A stretch of 64,000 nt of DNA from Patiria pectinifera (taxonomy: Eukaryota > Echinodermata > Asteroidea > Valvatida > Asterinidae): contig CM057136.1 in the NCBI GenBank assembly GCA_029964075.1, positions 4,340,001 to 4,404,000 on the forward strand, read 5' to 3'. Within the stretch, counting starts at the first letter, position 1. Each line of letters opens with the position of its first letter. A program made the position numbers and the translations under genes. The notes beneath the pieces are model-generated. The model was not told the DNA's origin. It searched no databases and saw only the letters and a list, made by a program, of their open reading frames with translations. Shown here in pieces: positions 25,301-38,434 of this stretch.

Positions 25301-26136
25301 CAATCTCCAGCCTAGAAGATCAATTTTGACAAGCTAAAGGCTTCTGTGAAAAAGCGCAAATCATCAGGACTTACGAAAACAATCCTGCAAGGCACTGTAC
25401 AATGAGGAAGAAAGAGAGACAGGAAGAGGAAAGAGGTGGGAGGACAACATCTCAGAGTGGACAGGCCTGACGATGCAGTCAATTTGAACAAGATTAGGAG
25501 CAAACGAAACTCCAACTTACGCCATGCAAGAAGGCTGGAAGTTTTGACACGCGGTACCGGAGACAAGGTTAAGATCCGAACGAAAGGACAGTTGAGCCCA
25601 GAAGGTGAAGTTGTACGCCATGCTGGTACTCCGCGGCCCTACATCATCAACATCAACGGCACCGAGTACCGTCGAAACAGACGTCACATCATCCTGCTGT
25701 CCAAACCATCACCAGATCCCTTGACATCCGAACATGCAAGGAGACGACGGATCCCCAACGCTCGAACCACTCGAGTGACCAGAGTCCCAGCTTGGCATCA
25801 GGACTACATCGTGTCTCCAAACTAGATTTTTCGCTAAGTTAAAATCAATTGAACAATAATTAGTGTTTTGATATCTACCCGATCAATCAGAATCAATCAG
25901 AGAAAAAGAGAACCAACACAAAGACTCGCAATTTCAGTTGATCGCTTTTATTGGACACTGAACTACAATTACATGTTTATTCTGCAAGAAACCTATTCTA
26001 ATGTAAACAATAAGCTGAACAATAGCAACTCTATTTCAGTGCGGAAACTCTTTAATTCTTCAAACTAAAAGAACTTAGCTTTTCAAATAATTCCCTTTAA
26101 TTGTTAACCAGTATTTCCTTTTAGAAGATGGGGAGA
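22325..26136 (+). mobile_element. Decayed Ty3/gypsy retrotransposon (gag-pol remnant)
   Basis: Domains appear in canonical order across shifting frames: gag C-terminal helix-like block (about 22330-22450), zinc knuckle beginning CPNCGYDPSH (22601), aspartic protease FMLDTGSVVNML (about 22809-22847), reverse transcriptase (23133-23570, with APIVIAP, ICVDLQ and GFWQI), thumb VLGHRLGKDGI (about 23640), RNase H with SRSLTRAEQRYAQI (about 24205-24360), integrase with WWPGM (about 24815) and TDNGPHF (about 25035), and an integrase C-terminal region to 25825. Numerous frameshifts and stops make it dead. No 5' LTR copy is seen upstream of 22325, so it is 5'-truncated. A polypurine tract ends at 26136. 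Confidence 0.88.
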
Positions 26137-26545
26137 TGTCACGAACTGCACGTTTTGTATCTACATGCATGTTTGAATACACTGTGTACAAACATGGCGG
26201 ACACAAAAGTCTGCACAAACATTGTCCTTTCTCATTAACCTAAATCCAGTATTATAACAGTTATAGTTTTGCTCTGATTACCAGAGGACGTGTTGGAACC
26301 AGTAGAGGTGAATTAAGTTGTGTTCTGTGCACCAAGCCTTCTGTCTGTTTGTTTGTTTGTTGTTTGGCCGCAATTTTAGACAAACACCAGGGAATGTACT
26401 TGCTATATTACGTTGTAAATTTTATATTACTGAAAACATTAAGGCTTTTCCTAAATTAGTCCATGGAAGTAGTATGCCTTCATTATTATACTCTACATTA
26501 TAATCGCTGCAATAATAAACTAGAACTATGTGGTTGTGAGTGAAC
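26137..26545 (+). repeat. Probable 3' LTR of the Ty3/gypsy element
   Basis: Immediately after the purine run agaagatggggaga the sequence begins TGTCACGAACTG, as expected for an LTR 5' end. The 3' end is uncertain; a plausible terminus lies near 'aacaaccaca' around 26545. No second LTR is present for comparison. Confidence 0.5.
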
Positions 26546-26690
26546 AACCACAGAGCTGGTCCCAACTTGTTTTTGATTGTCTATTGGACCGAAGAAAATA
26601 ATGTAATGAGTTGTGTCGGTTGTAGGAACAACCACACGGTGATGGGCTATTAATAACCGCAAACTTCGCCACACACATAAACTCGAAAGG

Positions 26691-27670
26691 CATGTTTGAC
26701 TTTGTCAACATGCCGCTAGAGGGCATTCTAACATTTTATGACGTCGCCTGTAATATTTTTGTAAAGTACAGCCTAGGCAGACACTCACATCGTTGACAGC
26801 AAGTTCACATCTGTTGCCAATTTCAAATTATAAGGCACTTCCGGTTTTTGCATGTTTGACTTTTTAAAACATGCCGTTAGAGGACGCTCTAACATTTTAT
26901 GACGTCACCTATCATATTTTTGTAAAGTACAGTCTAGACAGAGACTCACATCGTTGTAAGCAAGTTCACGTTTTTTGCTAATTTCAAATTATAAGGCACT
27001 TCCGGTTTCGACCGGAAGGAAGGGTCATGTGATTTTGCACTTATACCAAAAATGAAGATCCTGATATATTCTATCGATTGCCATACAAAAAAAACAATAT
27101 CAAATCTCTGATTTTCAAAGATTAAATCTAGAAATCTGTATTGGCTTGTAATATGATACTTGATGTTAACTGTGCATTATATAGCCAAATCTTGATTATA
27201 TCTCTCACGGTTGATTTTTTTGCAAATTTTAATGGTTTAAAGGGCTTTTTATTATAACTTCCGGTCCGATGACGTCATTATTTTTTTTTCGCACACAGGT
27301 CTTGTCTGCATTAAGACAATTGAAGCGATTACCACATACTTCGCCACACACATCAAATGATTATTCATTTATTTATTTTTTAACCTGCCACTAGAGGGCG
27401 CTCTAACATTTTATGACGTCACGAGTAATTTTATTGTAAAGGTCAACCTAGCAAAAGACTAACATCGTTGAAAGCAAGTTCACATCTTTTTCTACGTTAA
27501 AATTAAAAGCCACTTCCAGTTTGGACTGGAAGGAAGGGTCACGTGATTTTGCACGCACGAGATAAAATGAAGATCATGTATTATCATATCGATTCCCGTA
27601 AAACTCAAGTTCCGATTTCTCGCGGGTGATTTCTCATTGATTTTCAAAGATTAAATTTATAAATCTTTCA
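26691..27670. repeat. Nested local duplications with GAGGGCGCTCTAACATTTTA core
   Basis: A 160-bp unit starts at 26691 and again at 26851 (both 'catgtttgactttt'). The larger stretch 26854-27140 is repeated at about 27383-27670, including 'ggaagggtca', 'gtgattttgcac' and 'gattttcaaagattaaat'. All three cores hold a TATGACGTC phrase. A further shared phrase 'cttcgccacacacat' precedes both blocks at 26664 and 27340. Confidence 0.85.
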
Positions 27671-28466
27671 AGTGACGTCATGTTGCCCATGATGGCATCA
27701 TTATGACGTAATTACAAAAAATGCACATCCTCCGTGGGCTGTGCATTCGTGTATTGACAATTGAAGTTCACATATGTTTCACCTTGACAAACAGTTCTGG
27801 AGGAGAATTTGCTGAGAAGAATAAAAAAAACACCTAATTATTCTGTGTTATGCTTAAAGCGACAACAAATACTACAATGCACATTAACTTCAAATATTTC
27901 CTTAGGATTGGTTTATCGATAAAAGGAAAAGGTTTCTTTCCAATAAGCATTCACTCATCACCAAAATCTAATCAAGCTTTCGACATTTATGAACACAACG
28001 TTGCCATACTTTTTTTAACTTCGTTTCGCAAACGAGTTTTTTTTTCCATTATGCAATAATATGACTAACAAGTTTAAAATAGGACGACCTAATTTAATTT
28101 ACCACTAAAGCTTTTCATCAGTTCACATAAATCTGTTAAGACAGCTATATCCCTGTAAACGAAGAAAGCAGCCGTTTTACGAATACATTAAAAACAGAAA
28201 TAAGGCTTTCCACTTGAAAAATAAAATATTTTCTACATCATAGTTGAACTATCTCAAGTGGTGACTCATAAAAACTCTAAACTAAAGATAAACTGAGGAT
28301 GCAGTTTTGTCAAATTCCTTTAACTCTTTGTACTTCAAACTCTTTGTAATGTCAAACATGCTTTTTTATATTATACTAGGCAAACGCGCATTTGTTTTGC
28401 TTAAAGTTCCGCCAAATACGTCGTTAAAATGTATACTACACACAAAGACAGATTTGCACCTACAAC

Positions 28467-28884
28467 CAGGGAGACCGTTTTAAACGATCTTCGGCTAACT
28501 TTGACAATTTTTTTGTTAAAAAACGAGTTTGACAGAAAATTTGACAGAATGGATCTTTTTTGGCAGATTTCTGGCAGAATTCTGCAAAAATGGTTATTTG
28601 ACAGAAAAACAGCAAATTTGAACAAAAAATGGTACGCTTGTTTAAGAAAGCTTCAATCCTTTGAAACAAATTCTTGCATAATTTCACATCATCTTTATGA
28701 GACTATAGATTGTTTATAATATAATTTGAACCTTAATTAAGGCAAAAGTACCAATCTGCATGTGATTTTCGGTGTTAATAGTGTATGTCGAGTAATTCTG
28801 GGGAATTTGGCTAATTTTTGATGAATCTGACAGATTTTTGATGTGCATTTAGCAGAATTTGGCTCTGGCCTTACGGTCACCCTG
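28467..28884. mobile_element. hAT-type MITE, 418 bp
   Basis: Terminal inverted repeats CAGGGAGACCGT and CAGGGTGACCGT are flanked by a perfect 8-bp duplication cctacaac (28459-28466 and 28885-28892). The paralogous flanks of copies 1 and 2 read 'gatttgcatctacaactat', the uninterrupted target. The interior is AT-rich with repeated GACAGAA/TGGCAGA phrases and no transposase; the 96-codon frame inside has no similarity I recognise. Confidence 0.93.
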
Positions 28885-29000
28885 CCTACAACTATATAAA
28901 AAGATAGTATGCAGTCATCCGACGTCAAAATCACTTCATAAGATTTTTTAAAAGATGTTCTAGATTTTATTTTTCAACTTGATCCTAATGTAATGGAATT

Positions 29001-31111
29001 CTAAGGCTTATAACTATATCCTTCAGGGAGATCTTTTTTTCCTGCTTCGGGTAAGACGATATGATCGGGGTCAGCCCTGTACAGATCAGTATCCACACGC
29101 TCGAAGTAATCGGGAAACTTGAAGGCCTTCAACTGACTCAGGAAGCTCCTTGCAGCCTCCGAATCCTCCCCTACACCTTCCAGCTCTGCTCGGAGGACGT
29201 ACTTCAATCCTGGACGCGCAGTAAACTTCTTATATAGACCCAAGTGAGAGATACCGAGATCTTTGGGAGCTTTCTGAAGGATGAAGTTAGCACCCGAAGA
29301 TTCCATCCAGTCCTTTTCGAAGGTTTCCTGAAGCTTGGCATCGTTTTCATCAGCGGCCTGGACAAAAACGTTTAGCCAATACCATTATAGTTATGCATAG
29401 ACAAAAGCATTGCATCATTCACCTGCTTTACTGCTTCCAGTCATACCATAACCTCCCTTCACCGTTGGAATCCCTTCAGAATAATGACGACGGGCAGAGC
29501 TTAATGCCTGAAAAGTTGGGTTTCCCTTCGGTTTCTTCTTTTTGGGGGGCAGAACCTCACAAACCCACAAAAGAAATTTGTCACATGGTACTACCGTTAA
29601 CCCAAGTTATGGCCACCTTCGCATTGCAAACCTTCAACCCTTATCTGGGCAATAATTGACAGTTTTATGGTTCCAGTATTTGGAGAGGACCTATACTGAA
29701 ATGTCATGAGATCAAGCTTGCATCACTATGGAACACAAAGACATTTGGAATGATATGGCTTTTCTTTGTTACATTGGTTAGGCCTATAATTTTGCAATAA
29801 AACACGAGTAAAACTCACTTTGAATGATGTGATGATAAAGACGCCCTTGTCATCTTTCGGCAGCCAGGGACCTAATGGCTTCCCAGTATTTGTTGCAATT
29901 TCAGTGTAGCCACCTTTCAGAAACGAATTGAAAGAAAATGATTTCAACTCGAAACTGGACTTGAGCAGCTCAATGATGTCTGTTCACTGGTCAATATTGA
30001 AGTATCACCATATAATTCAATTCAAATAAATTCAATTACATTACATTCTTTGGTGTTTTTAAGGAGAATTGTCTATTGAATTCAACATAACGATTGATAA
30101 ATAATTAAAGTAAATGTATTTCAATCAATGGACAAAATAAATAGAAATATTAGCAAAATGTTATTACCATAACAACTATATATAAGGTATCAAAATAACG
30201 AAAGCAAAAGGCAATAAAGTGAAGACTATTAGGTATTTGCTTGGCAGATAAGTGTGAGAAAGTATGGGAAATGAATAAAGTTGGACTGATGAAAATAAAG
30301 ATGTTAGCACCGATGCCGATAATTAAAAAATCGTTTGGAATATGGGACTTTGCTTTTAGTAATCTATGATTGCTTAATAGTTTCACGATGATCTGTCAAC
30401 GTGAATTGCACTTTCGGGGCCTTTAAAATTGTTTTTAAAAAACGGGTTTTAGGTGGGGGTCAAGGAGATGTGCAGGATTTTCCTCTTCATGACAACAATA
30501 TTGTGATGACATTTTAATGAATAACGAGTGGATAAGTTAATTGTGGTAAATGACTACTCTCGAGTTAAAGCCAATCTTTACTGTTAAGATCTGAAATGAA
30601 CCCTGTCTTGAGTCTTAATACCTGGGTAGGCCACTTGTATAGTTGCTGATGCTTCCTTCATCATTTTTATCCAAGTCTCTGATGGTTTGCCCTGCTGAAA
30701 GGCCTCAAAGGTGAGTCCGTCGAATGCAGCATGGTTTATGTACTTGAAGGCACCTGTGCAGTTAAGATGGACAAGGTACGCAATTAGGTTGATTGAATGA
30801 TATATATCACCTACCCTATAATAACATTTGTATGGGCTTCGCCAGCTGCAGGATTTTGTTCGGGGAGGGGAGAGGGGGCAAAGCACGCCCAGTAGCGACG
30901 GTGGTGAACATCATTCACGCTTGGGGGCACTGTTCCATAACTACATGTATACGAAGATCTGGAGGTTTCAACAAAGATGTTGAAATCCCGAGATAAATTT
31001 GTGCTGTTAGAGATAAAACAATGCTGGTAGCACTATCCTGGGCCTCCCTCGAAGATCCACCATAGACAGTCTTTTATCTACTCTTTGATGGCAATCTCTA
31101 AGGATAAATAA

Positions 31112-31146
<35 letters not shown>

Positions 31147-34100
31147 ATACCCAAAAGTGCCTCAAAACTTTGTTCACAGTATTATGCTAATGAGCTTACT
31201 GTACAGGAACATGTAATGATACATGGATTCAGAGATGGCGTGAACAATTTCCCCCCATTCTTTTCACTTGGCATCATGTGTATTATTTTTTTATTCTCAA
31301 CAGGATTGTTTAAAGTTAACAAATATATTTTTGTAATTTATTATTAAACTTAAATGTTAAATGACTGTATATTGCTTTTTTAAGAATTTCCGTATTTTGT
31401 CTGTTTAGTATACAGCGCATTAAATGTAATGTAAAGCGTTTTTTTGTTTAATTTAATTATTATCATACCGTCAAAAAATTGAAGATCACATAAGTATTCT
31501 ATTCATGTTATGAGCAATGGGTTATACTTTGAAAATTATTTATTCATAATAAATAATAAAAATAAAATGCGGATTTATTTTTCAAGGCAAAACCCTTGAA
31601 GCTGGTTTCCATATTTGAATATCAGGAAAGATGTAGACTTTTGAGCAATCGCCCCTATATAACATAACTATTGTATTCTATAATAATCATTGATAAGCGT
31701 TGCTCAATCTAGATATGTTACCCTTTTCACTGACAGATCTACTTGACTACCACCCCCCCCCCCCTTATTGATTTATTCGTTCATTCTTTTATTTCTTTTT
31801 TTAATTCTTGTCTCGGTGTATTCTTCTTTTTTAACATACTTTTTCCCCATCAATGGAAATCCAGCTCACATTTTACACCCGATTGTTCCCATACCTAAGC
31901 AAATTCCCACTTACTTTACATAAACTGATGCCCATCTTTTTTACCCCACTGCTGGCAAAATTCGTAAATGGGTCATGAACTCCATCCAACTTAAGGTCGA
32001 TAAAAGGCAACATGACAATCAGCAAGGAATATTCACTACTCATTGCCTGGTTGATATTAATCACAGCGAAGTCTCTGATGCTTGCATTCCAAATAACGTT
32101 TATAGTACTCTTGATCTGTTACACGGTACCCTGTGGAGACATGGGTATAATGTCTCCACAACGTTATCACGAAACGGATATATGGATTTTACTCAAAAAC
32201 TAGGAATTTCCTAGGTGTGTTGATCCGTCGCAAATTGAAGTACTTTATGTTAGGGATATTAAGTCCGAATTTCAGCACAGGAAATTGATTCTGGTTAAAA
32301 AAGGAGCGTTTTGAAACTACATCTTCAAACTCGAAAACTTTAGTACACGAGAACAAAGAAATGACTCCACAAGGATACAAATTCCAGTATGGGCCCGGTG
32401 TGTTAACAGATTTTACTAAATCCTATGAAATGGTGAATTATGAAATTGCTATTGACATTTGAACTTCTGTAGTAAGGTGTATCACCAGCTATTATGCAAT
32501 GGATTGCTAGTCATTTATGCGGTCGTCAACAAAGGGTCAGGTACAAACAAACATTTTCTGATTGGCATACTCTTTCTGGGTTGTATTTTTTGTGCTTATA
32601 CCCTCTGTGTTTTTTACCTCATCTATTTCTCAGTGGATATTTTTTGATGTAAACTGTCTTGAAATTCAGGCTGTGGGCATAAGCAGTGTTTCAATAAACC
32701 ACAATATAAAAATAACCAGTCATCTTTGGCTCAGGAACCTTCTTGCTGCCAGGCCTATTCATGCTGGACTTTAGTTAGCCGTTTCCTTTCTTTCTCTAGA
32801 CTATGGCTAAGACTCCAGGGAGCCGCTATTGCAGATGTTTTATTATGTCTTCCGTACTTTTAGTGTCACACATCTTTAGTACTTCATCTGCAGTGACGTT
32901 GAAGTGCTGCGCACTGTGACACTTTACCAGACTATCGTATATACACTTGTCTGCTGGCCACTGTCTCACACTTCAATCATTTTTCATAACCTCGATAACG
33001 ACCTTAATTAACAGCTGCCCATCGCAATTGTCATCATCCTCGATGATAGGTATCTTGTTGAGCGTAACAGTGGATGACACGCTTAAGGCTATACAGGCCA
33101 GACGGAAGTCATCTTTATGTAACCTGTACTTGTTCATTTACCTGTTCATTTACATATAAAAAATACATAGCTTCATACAAATACCACAAGGCCGCCAACC
33201 CTCTTTCTTCCGTATGTTGTTTTGTCCAGGAAAATCTAATGCACCTTGAACATCTATAAATAATTGGCCATCTGAAACTCGAGTATTTCATTCGAAAGTT
33301 CAGGTAATTTTTTTTTTTAATTCCTTTCTCAAATAGATCGATTTATAAAGATCGTGTGTCACGTACGTCTGGGATGCACATTAAGTACTCATGAACTGTA
33401 GTCGCAGGCTGGTCTCTCAATAACAAGACTTCACGTTGGCCAAAGGTATAAGTAGATTTTAACTTCCAAATAACGACCTATATGAGTGTGGCCACAATGT
33501 TATGGGTGCAGACCAATAAATGAACCGCCATAAGCCCCAGTGATAAATCCCCAAATAACAAAAAAATACTCACAACTCTCTAAGGTTTTTGAAACACAAA
33601 TCACATAAAATCTTAATTCGTCATCTTTCATTTTTTGTTATTTTTTGGGGTAACTCGATTGGGGAAATTCTCTCTTCTTGAAGAGATCTCTATTCAAAGA
33701 TGATCACTAAAAGTAGTAAGGAAGCCCTTCGCCATCTTGAAAAATGATGCCTACGCTACATTGCAAAATAGAGCAACTGTAGAGCCCAATTTCATCAAAA
33801 TTTCACATACAAAGCTTGCAGTACAGTTCACGGGTATCAACCTTCGTTTTATACAAACTGTCACGTTCATGGCCCACGAAAGCTCAAATGGAGAACTTTG
33901 AGGGCATGCAAATCGTTTGCAAGTTTGGCCTATTTGCTGACATGCACATTTTAACATACCTGATATCTTGCTATATTTCCCCCAGACTACTTTGAAGGCA
34001 AGATGAAGGATCCCTATTTCCATGTAAAAACCCTATTAAATTGCATGCGCCCTGCCTAGCTGTGCGCTGAAGTTAGAACGTCCTCATAGCGTTAACTGAG

Positions 34101-36436
34101 TTCCAGCACCTCTCTCTCTCCCACCCCCACAAATTTTGAATTTGCTGCATTAATCGTCGGATGGCCTCTCTGCCGCCGAAAATGTAGGTTAAAAAAATGT
34201 GCCCTGGATGCCCTCTTTGAAATGCTGGTTCCCCCAGGACCCGCCCATTAAAAACCCACCGTCGCGGCGTGCATGCGCGCCTCCGTTTTTGAAAGTCTTA
34301 AGTGCATGCAGTGTTTCCGCACTGTGTGTAGTGTTGCGATTTTGTATTGCACTCATCCAAGTACATATATGTAAATTTTGGCCTTGCCTCTCGCTTCGCA
34401 CTGTATATGTAGTGTTGCAATTTTGTATTGCACTCATCCAGGTACATAAATATATGCAAATTTTGGCCTTGCTTCTCGTCTCTCTTTGGGCATTGTGCTT
34501 TTACACACAAAACCCTGGAAGTCCAGGACTGGGTTCATTGTGTAAACTCTCATTGACTAGAAACATCGAGGCCGCATCCCGGCAACACAGTTCGGTCAAT
34601 TTAAGTTAAGACCTAGAATAAATTGCAATAGAAACCATCCAAGCGTCAAACAACTTCAAATAAATAGACAAACAACATGTGAAATGTCTCATTGTTTCTA
34701 TGAAGTTGAAAAAACAATTGGGACATATTGTTATACAGGGCACTACGGATAGAGAGGAAGATCTTCCGCCTAAAGTGCGCAATAAGTCCACAGACGACAT
34801 ACGATTATTTGCAAAAAAAGATGTCTAAAAATCGTTTTGATCATACACAGATGGAAAACGGTCAGACAGTGCATATATGGACCATTTTGAAAGTAAAGCG
34901 AACAATCTTTATTTAAAGATTATTGATTGAGCTCCTGAAAATGATGTGATGGATTTGGTCAATAAAGAAAATTCAGGAAATGCTGGGCTCAGGTTGTGAT
35001 GCTTATACAGTACATTAATTGTGTATAGTGAAAGGCGCTACTCCAGAGAAGTATAGGCCTACTTGAGTCCCAACTACTAATGACTATTTGGATGGAACAG
35101 ATCTCTCGTTATTACTTAAAAATGATCTCAATGGCATGGTGCAACCCCCCCCCCCCCGGCAACGGCTTGGATCTGGGGGCATATAATACACTTGTCACAC
35201 TGCCTAATTTCTTTTCTCTCTAAAGCCAAGAATTCAGCTGAAGTTTCACTCCAAGATTTTAATCCCACTAATTTGTCTTTATTCAGGATTTTTTGAGTGA
35301 ACACTAATTTTTTTGACAATTAATATGTTATTTATAAGTTTAATGCCATTGACCTAAATTCCTTACAAAAGGAACACACTCGTGAATCTCTGATTCGGAT
35401 ACTTTCCCCAATATTTAAAATCGGACTCGCCTATTGGCGCAGACACCTGAAAATTTACTTTAAATTGTTCTCTTTATATATATTTTATTTTCCGCCCTTG
35501 TTTGAAGTAGACCTGTTTATGCATTTCCCTGAAACAAATGGTTTATTGCGCACAAAGTGATTTATTTGACCAATAAATAATTCAGGCAGTTAAAAAAAAC
35601 TCAAGTTTCTTGATTTGTTTCAAGAAAATATCTTATAGTATTGCGCGGCAGTGTAAATTACCATAAATTTTAATAATTGATGGACATATAGAAAAGTCAT
35701 CTGATCTGCTGTGATCAGTCGTGTCCCGCGAAGTCTCATACGTGATGTGAACTGCTTTTCTGACGGGTAACGGACGCAAAAGAAAACATAACGCTCTCCA
35801 TACGGCTGTTTACGTATGCTGAGAAATAAGTAGCGAACAAGTAAATGAAAGCAATTTTCCACTCCTTTGATGAAATTATAGATTTTTAGTATCAATCATG
35901 CTAGATAGTGATATTTCCTTAGCGTGATAGCATTAAAATAAATTCATATAATATTGAAATTTGTTCTAGGTCAGGCCACGTTTTGTTCTAAATATTGACC
36001 AGACTAACATGCATGGGAAATTTCCATACCTGGACATCACTTAACAACCCGTGCACAAACCCTAAGAGACTGGTCTGACTGGTTTTCAGAGTACATGTGA
36101 ATGCTTCAATATTTTCCCGCTAAATTTGACTATTTAGGACATGTTATCGCTTTCTGATGATTGATAGGTCTTTGCAGGGAAAAATGATGGCCATGTATGG
36201 AAGTCCTGCCCATGCATGCACATATTAGGCCTATGGCTGTATGCGATCATGATTAGATTGAACATAGTTACTATTATCTTACCGTTAGGGTTCAAGTTGC
36301 GGTGGAGTTGGGTTGAGATGTAGTCCTTGTTTCTCTGCACATACTTGCCTGCTTGTAACCAAGCGCCTACGAATCCAGCCGGTTCGATCTTCTCGAAGAA
36401 GTTCCAAATGTAATATAGTTTTGCAGTGCCTGCCAT
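29001..36436 (-). CDS. Copy 3: two-domain ABM-like protein, 245 aa
   Basis: Exons: 36283-36436, 30622-30753, 29819-29913 and 29001-29357 (738 coding bases, stop TAG). Donors GTAAGA, GTATTA and GTGAGT; exon 3 ends in AAA rather than AAG. The conserved Met lies in aaaATGGCAGG; an in-frame Met three codons upstream (36443-36445) is unique to this copy and could extend the protein to 248 residues. The first ABM-like domain spans about residues 5-95 and the second about 117-215. The C-terminus differs from its sisters in the DPDHIVLPEAG stretch. Intron 1 is 5.5 kb. AATAAA lies at 28966-28971, about 30 bp after the stop. Function beyond the fold is unknown. Confidence 0.87.
29400..29650. other. Insertion of about 245 bp in intron 3 of copy 3
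   Basis: Copies 1 and 2 read continuously from 'ttatgcatctaggcaatat' to 'cagttttatgg' here; copy 3 carries about 245 extra bases between these anchors. No terminal repeats or clear target duplication are visible. An 88-codon frame runs through it but has no recognisable motif. Confidence 0.6.
31104..31149. repeat. (AAAT)n microsatellite
   Basis: About eleven tandem aaat units in intron 1 of copy 3. Confidence 0.95.
32833..33118 (-). pseudogene. Exon-like reading frame with one internal TGA, unidentified
   Basis: On the minus strand a TACAG acceptor-like site near 33125 precedes a frame of about 95 codons that ends in TAG at about 32831, broken once by TGA near 32976. The peptide is compositionally ordinary for a globular protein (for example IPIIEDDDNCDGQ and SVRQWPADKCIYDSLVKCHS) and reads sensibly on both sides of the stop. 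It has no Met start. It lies within intron 1 of copy 3 and could be a decayed exon of an unrelated gene. I do not recognise the family. Confidence 0.4.
33537..33815. repeat. Second copy of the dispersed repeat at 17403
   Basis: Collinear with 17403-17700 ('atactcacaactctc', 'catctttcatttttt', 'gatgatcac', 'gatgcctac', 'attgcaaaatagagc'). Both copies sit in intron 1 of an array gene in the same orientation. Confidence 0.75.
34317..34478. repeat. Tandem duplication of about 80 bp
   Basis: Two adjacent units share 'gtagtgttgc', 'ttttgtattgcactcatcca' and 'aaattttggccttgc'. The stretch from here to 36100 holds no supported gene; a C14 run lies near 35145. Confidence 0.85.
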
Positions 36437-36554
36437 TTTTGCCATGCGTGGGAATCGAAATAAATAGTGCGTACGTGCGATCGTAAAGTGCAGTGATGCG
36501 AGATGAATGGTGTCTAGGAATGGAGGTCGTGACCCGCGACGATACTATAGTCTA

Positions 36555-36632
36555 GTCACGGTCATCAATAAAACAGGTGCCATGTACACGTACATGTACA
36601 AGTACACGGTGAACTCTGCAACCCTGGATTTC
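36555..36632 (-). promoter_or_regulatory. Conserved upstream block of copy 3
   Basis: Contains GTTTTATTGATGACCGTGAC (minus strand, 36555-36576 region) and AAATCCAGGGTTG (36619-36632), about 120-195 bp upstream of the ATG. The first is nearly identical in copy 4. The TTTATT within it could act as a weak TATA-like element. Confidence 0.45.
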
Positions 36633-36954
36633 CCGCTCAAACAATACTTCATGCGTATTGTGTACTTTTCGGATTTCGTATTTCTATACCAGAGCTTAAA
36701 GTATTTGGGACTCTCAATACTGTGTTCGAAGTTCAAATCCCTGAAAATATGAAAGTTTTTGATTGTTTACTAAAACTTTTTCAAAGGTCTGCATGGTTGA
36801 AGGGAAACAAAACTGATGTCTTAACCTGCAGTTTACTGTTTCCGAGAATGAAAGACGAAAAACACACGGCGGTTGCAAGAATAACACATAAACGCCAAGT
36901 TTTTAAAGGATAGTCGTGTGGACGTTTATATTCTACGTTTAAATGCTCTTTATA

Positions 36955-37190
36955 CTAATGCACTTTTATAATACCTTAATTGCCACTGGAAACAACTGGA
37001 AGAAATACATGTAAGTAACAGATCATGAATTTGGTCGGGGGACAGGTCTGTGCGTTCATCAAGAGAAGTATCATGTTCAAGTCTTTCCTTATCTAGTTTG
37101 CAGGCCTCGCCTGTGGGGACATTAGTGAAGAGTGAGACGACGTCAAAACTGACAAGCAAGTCTGCAGTGGGTTGGACAGGGAGGACTGCA
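36955..37190 (-). pseudogene. Penelope-like element reverse transcriptase fragment
   Basis: The minus-strand frame includes LLVSFDVVSLFTNVPTGEA followed by LDKERLEHDTSLDERTDLS and ending in a FQWQ phrase. LVSFDVVSLFTNVP is the characteristic RT motif A region of Penelope-like elements. Only about 75 residues are preserved; the flanks carry no further RT motif that I can see. It lies upstream of copy 3. Confidence 0.75.
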
Positions 37191-37422
37191 AAAACGAGGT
37201 AAAAGACACACTTTATTCTGATCCATACCGCCCATTCCCCAAGAACCTCATCCACGCCAAGTTCATACAATAAACCGCGGAGAATTATTGTCCGGAAAAA
37301 AAGAAAGACACTCACTCAGATTTATCAGAACGGTGTCAAACAGAAATTGGGTTGTCCATTCAAATTACTCGCACAAAATACAAAGTTCCTCATAAATTTT
37401 CAAAAATGGTAAAGAAATCTAT

Positions 37423-37622
37423 GGTTATTACATTACTGATCAATTTTTATTACATTACTGGTCGGGTTTTTGTTATCCATTACTGGTCAACTTTTATTAC
37501 ATTACTGGTCGCTTCCTTTATTACATTACTGGCAGAAATTATTACTGGTCAGTATTACATAATTGGTCCATCAGTACATTACTGGTCGGTATTACATTAT
37601 TGGTCCATCATTACATTACTGC
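37423..37622. repeat. TTACATTACTGGTC imperfect tandem array
   Basis: About ten degenerate repeats of a 14-20 bp unit with the core 'attacattactggtc'. Confidence 0.9.
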
Positions 37623-38434
37623 TCGTAGCAGCTCTGTCTGATCCACACAGAGCTCCTAGCATGTACACGTAGATTTTACTTTGTTTCCCAGACCTGACAA
37701 TTATTCACGACGCTCTCGTCTAAATTGTAGGTCAGGCAGCCTCCGTGGCTAAAAATAAACATGACGACATTGACGGCCCTTTTTAAAAACCCGGCTTCGT
37801 TTCCGAATTCGCTTTATCACTTATAGCTTTTAATGTTCCGATCAAATTTTTAAATAAATCACTTGCTTCATAATATCATACAGTTATGATAATACAGTTT
37901 TATACAGTGTAAGAGACCATTGACTAATGTTGACCTGGAAACTTCAAAGTTAGGTACCCAAATAGCACTGTTAGCAAGTGGAGCCGAATGAAGACCACGC
38001 CGAGTTTTGGAAATTGCCGGTAACGGTCGTCAAATTCAAAATTATACATGACGCAGCAAAAAGTTCGCCCCTCATATACGATCCGAGTACAAAATCGTCG
38101 TTGAAATTCAAGTTTTCTAAATAAATGCAATGAATATTAATTATCAACTCGTTTTTGTAAGGTTTTTAACAAGCAATTAGCAGTACTCGGAAATACTCGG
38201 GCGCTATCCGATTGTTGACGAAACGAATTCTGCAAACTTCGGACAGTTTCGGAAAAAGGAGGAATTCCTACCGTTTTAGTCACGTGACGTTATTTGTAAT
38301 ACAATTAATACAATGTATTACTGACGGCTACCTGACCTAAGATTCACCAGGAATAGTCAGAATCTTTTGGTCTGGGAACCAGACTATAGATTATCGAGCT
38401 GGCCGCTCACTCGCCATAAACCTCTGTCTGTACT

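Noticed and set aside
29393-29659. 88-codon plus-strand open frame as a gene
   Set aside because: It coincides with a copy-specific intron insertion and has no motif.
36443-36445. Upstream Met as the start of copy 3
   Set aside because: Not conserved in the other copies; the downstream Met has the shared aaaATGG context.
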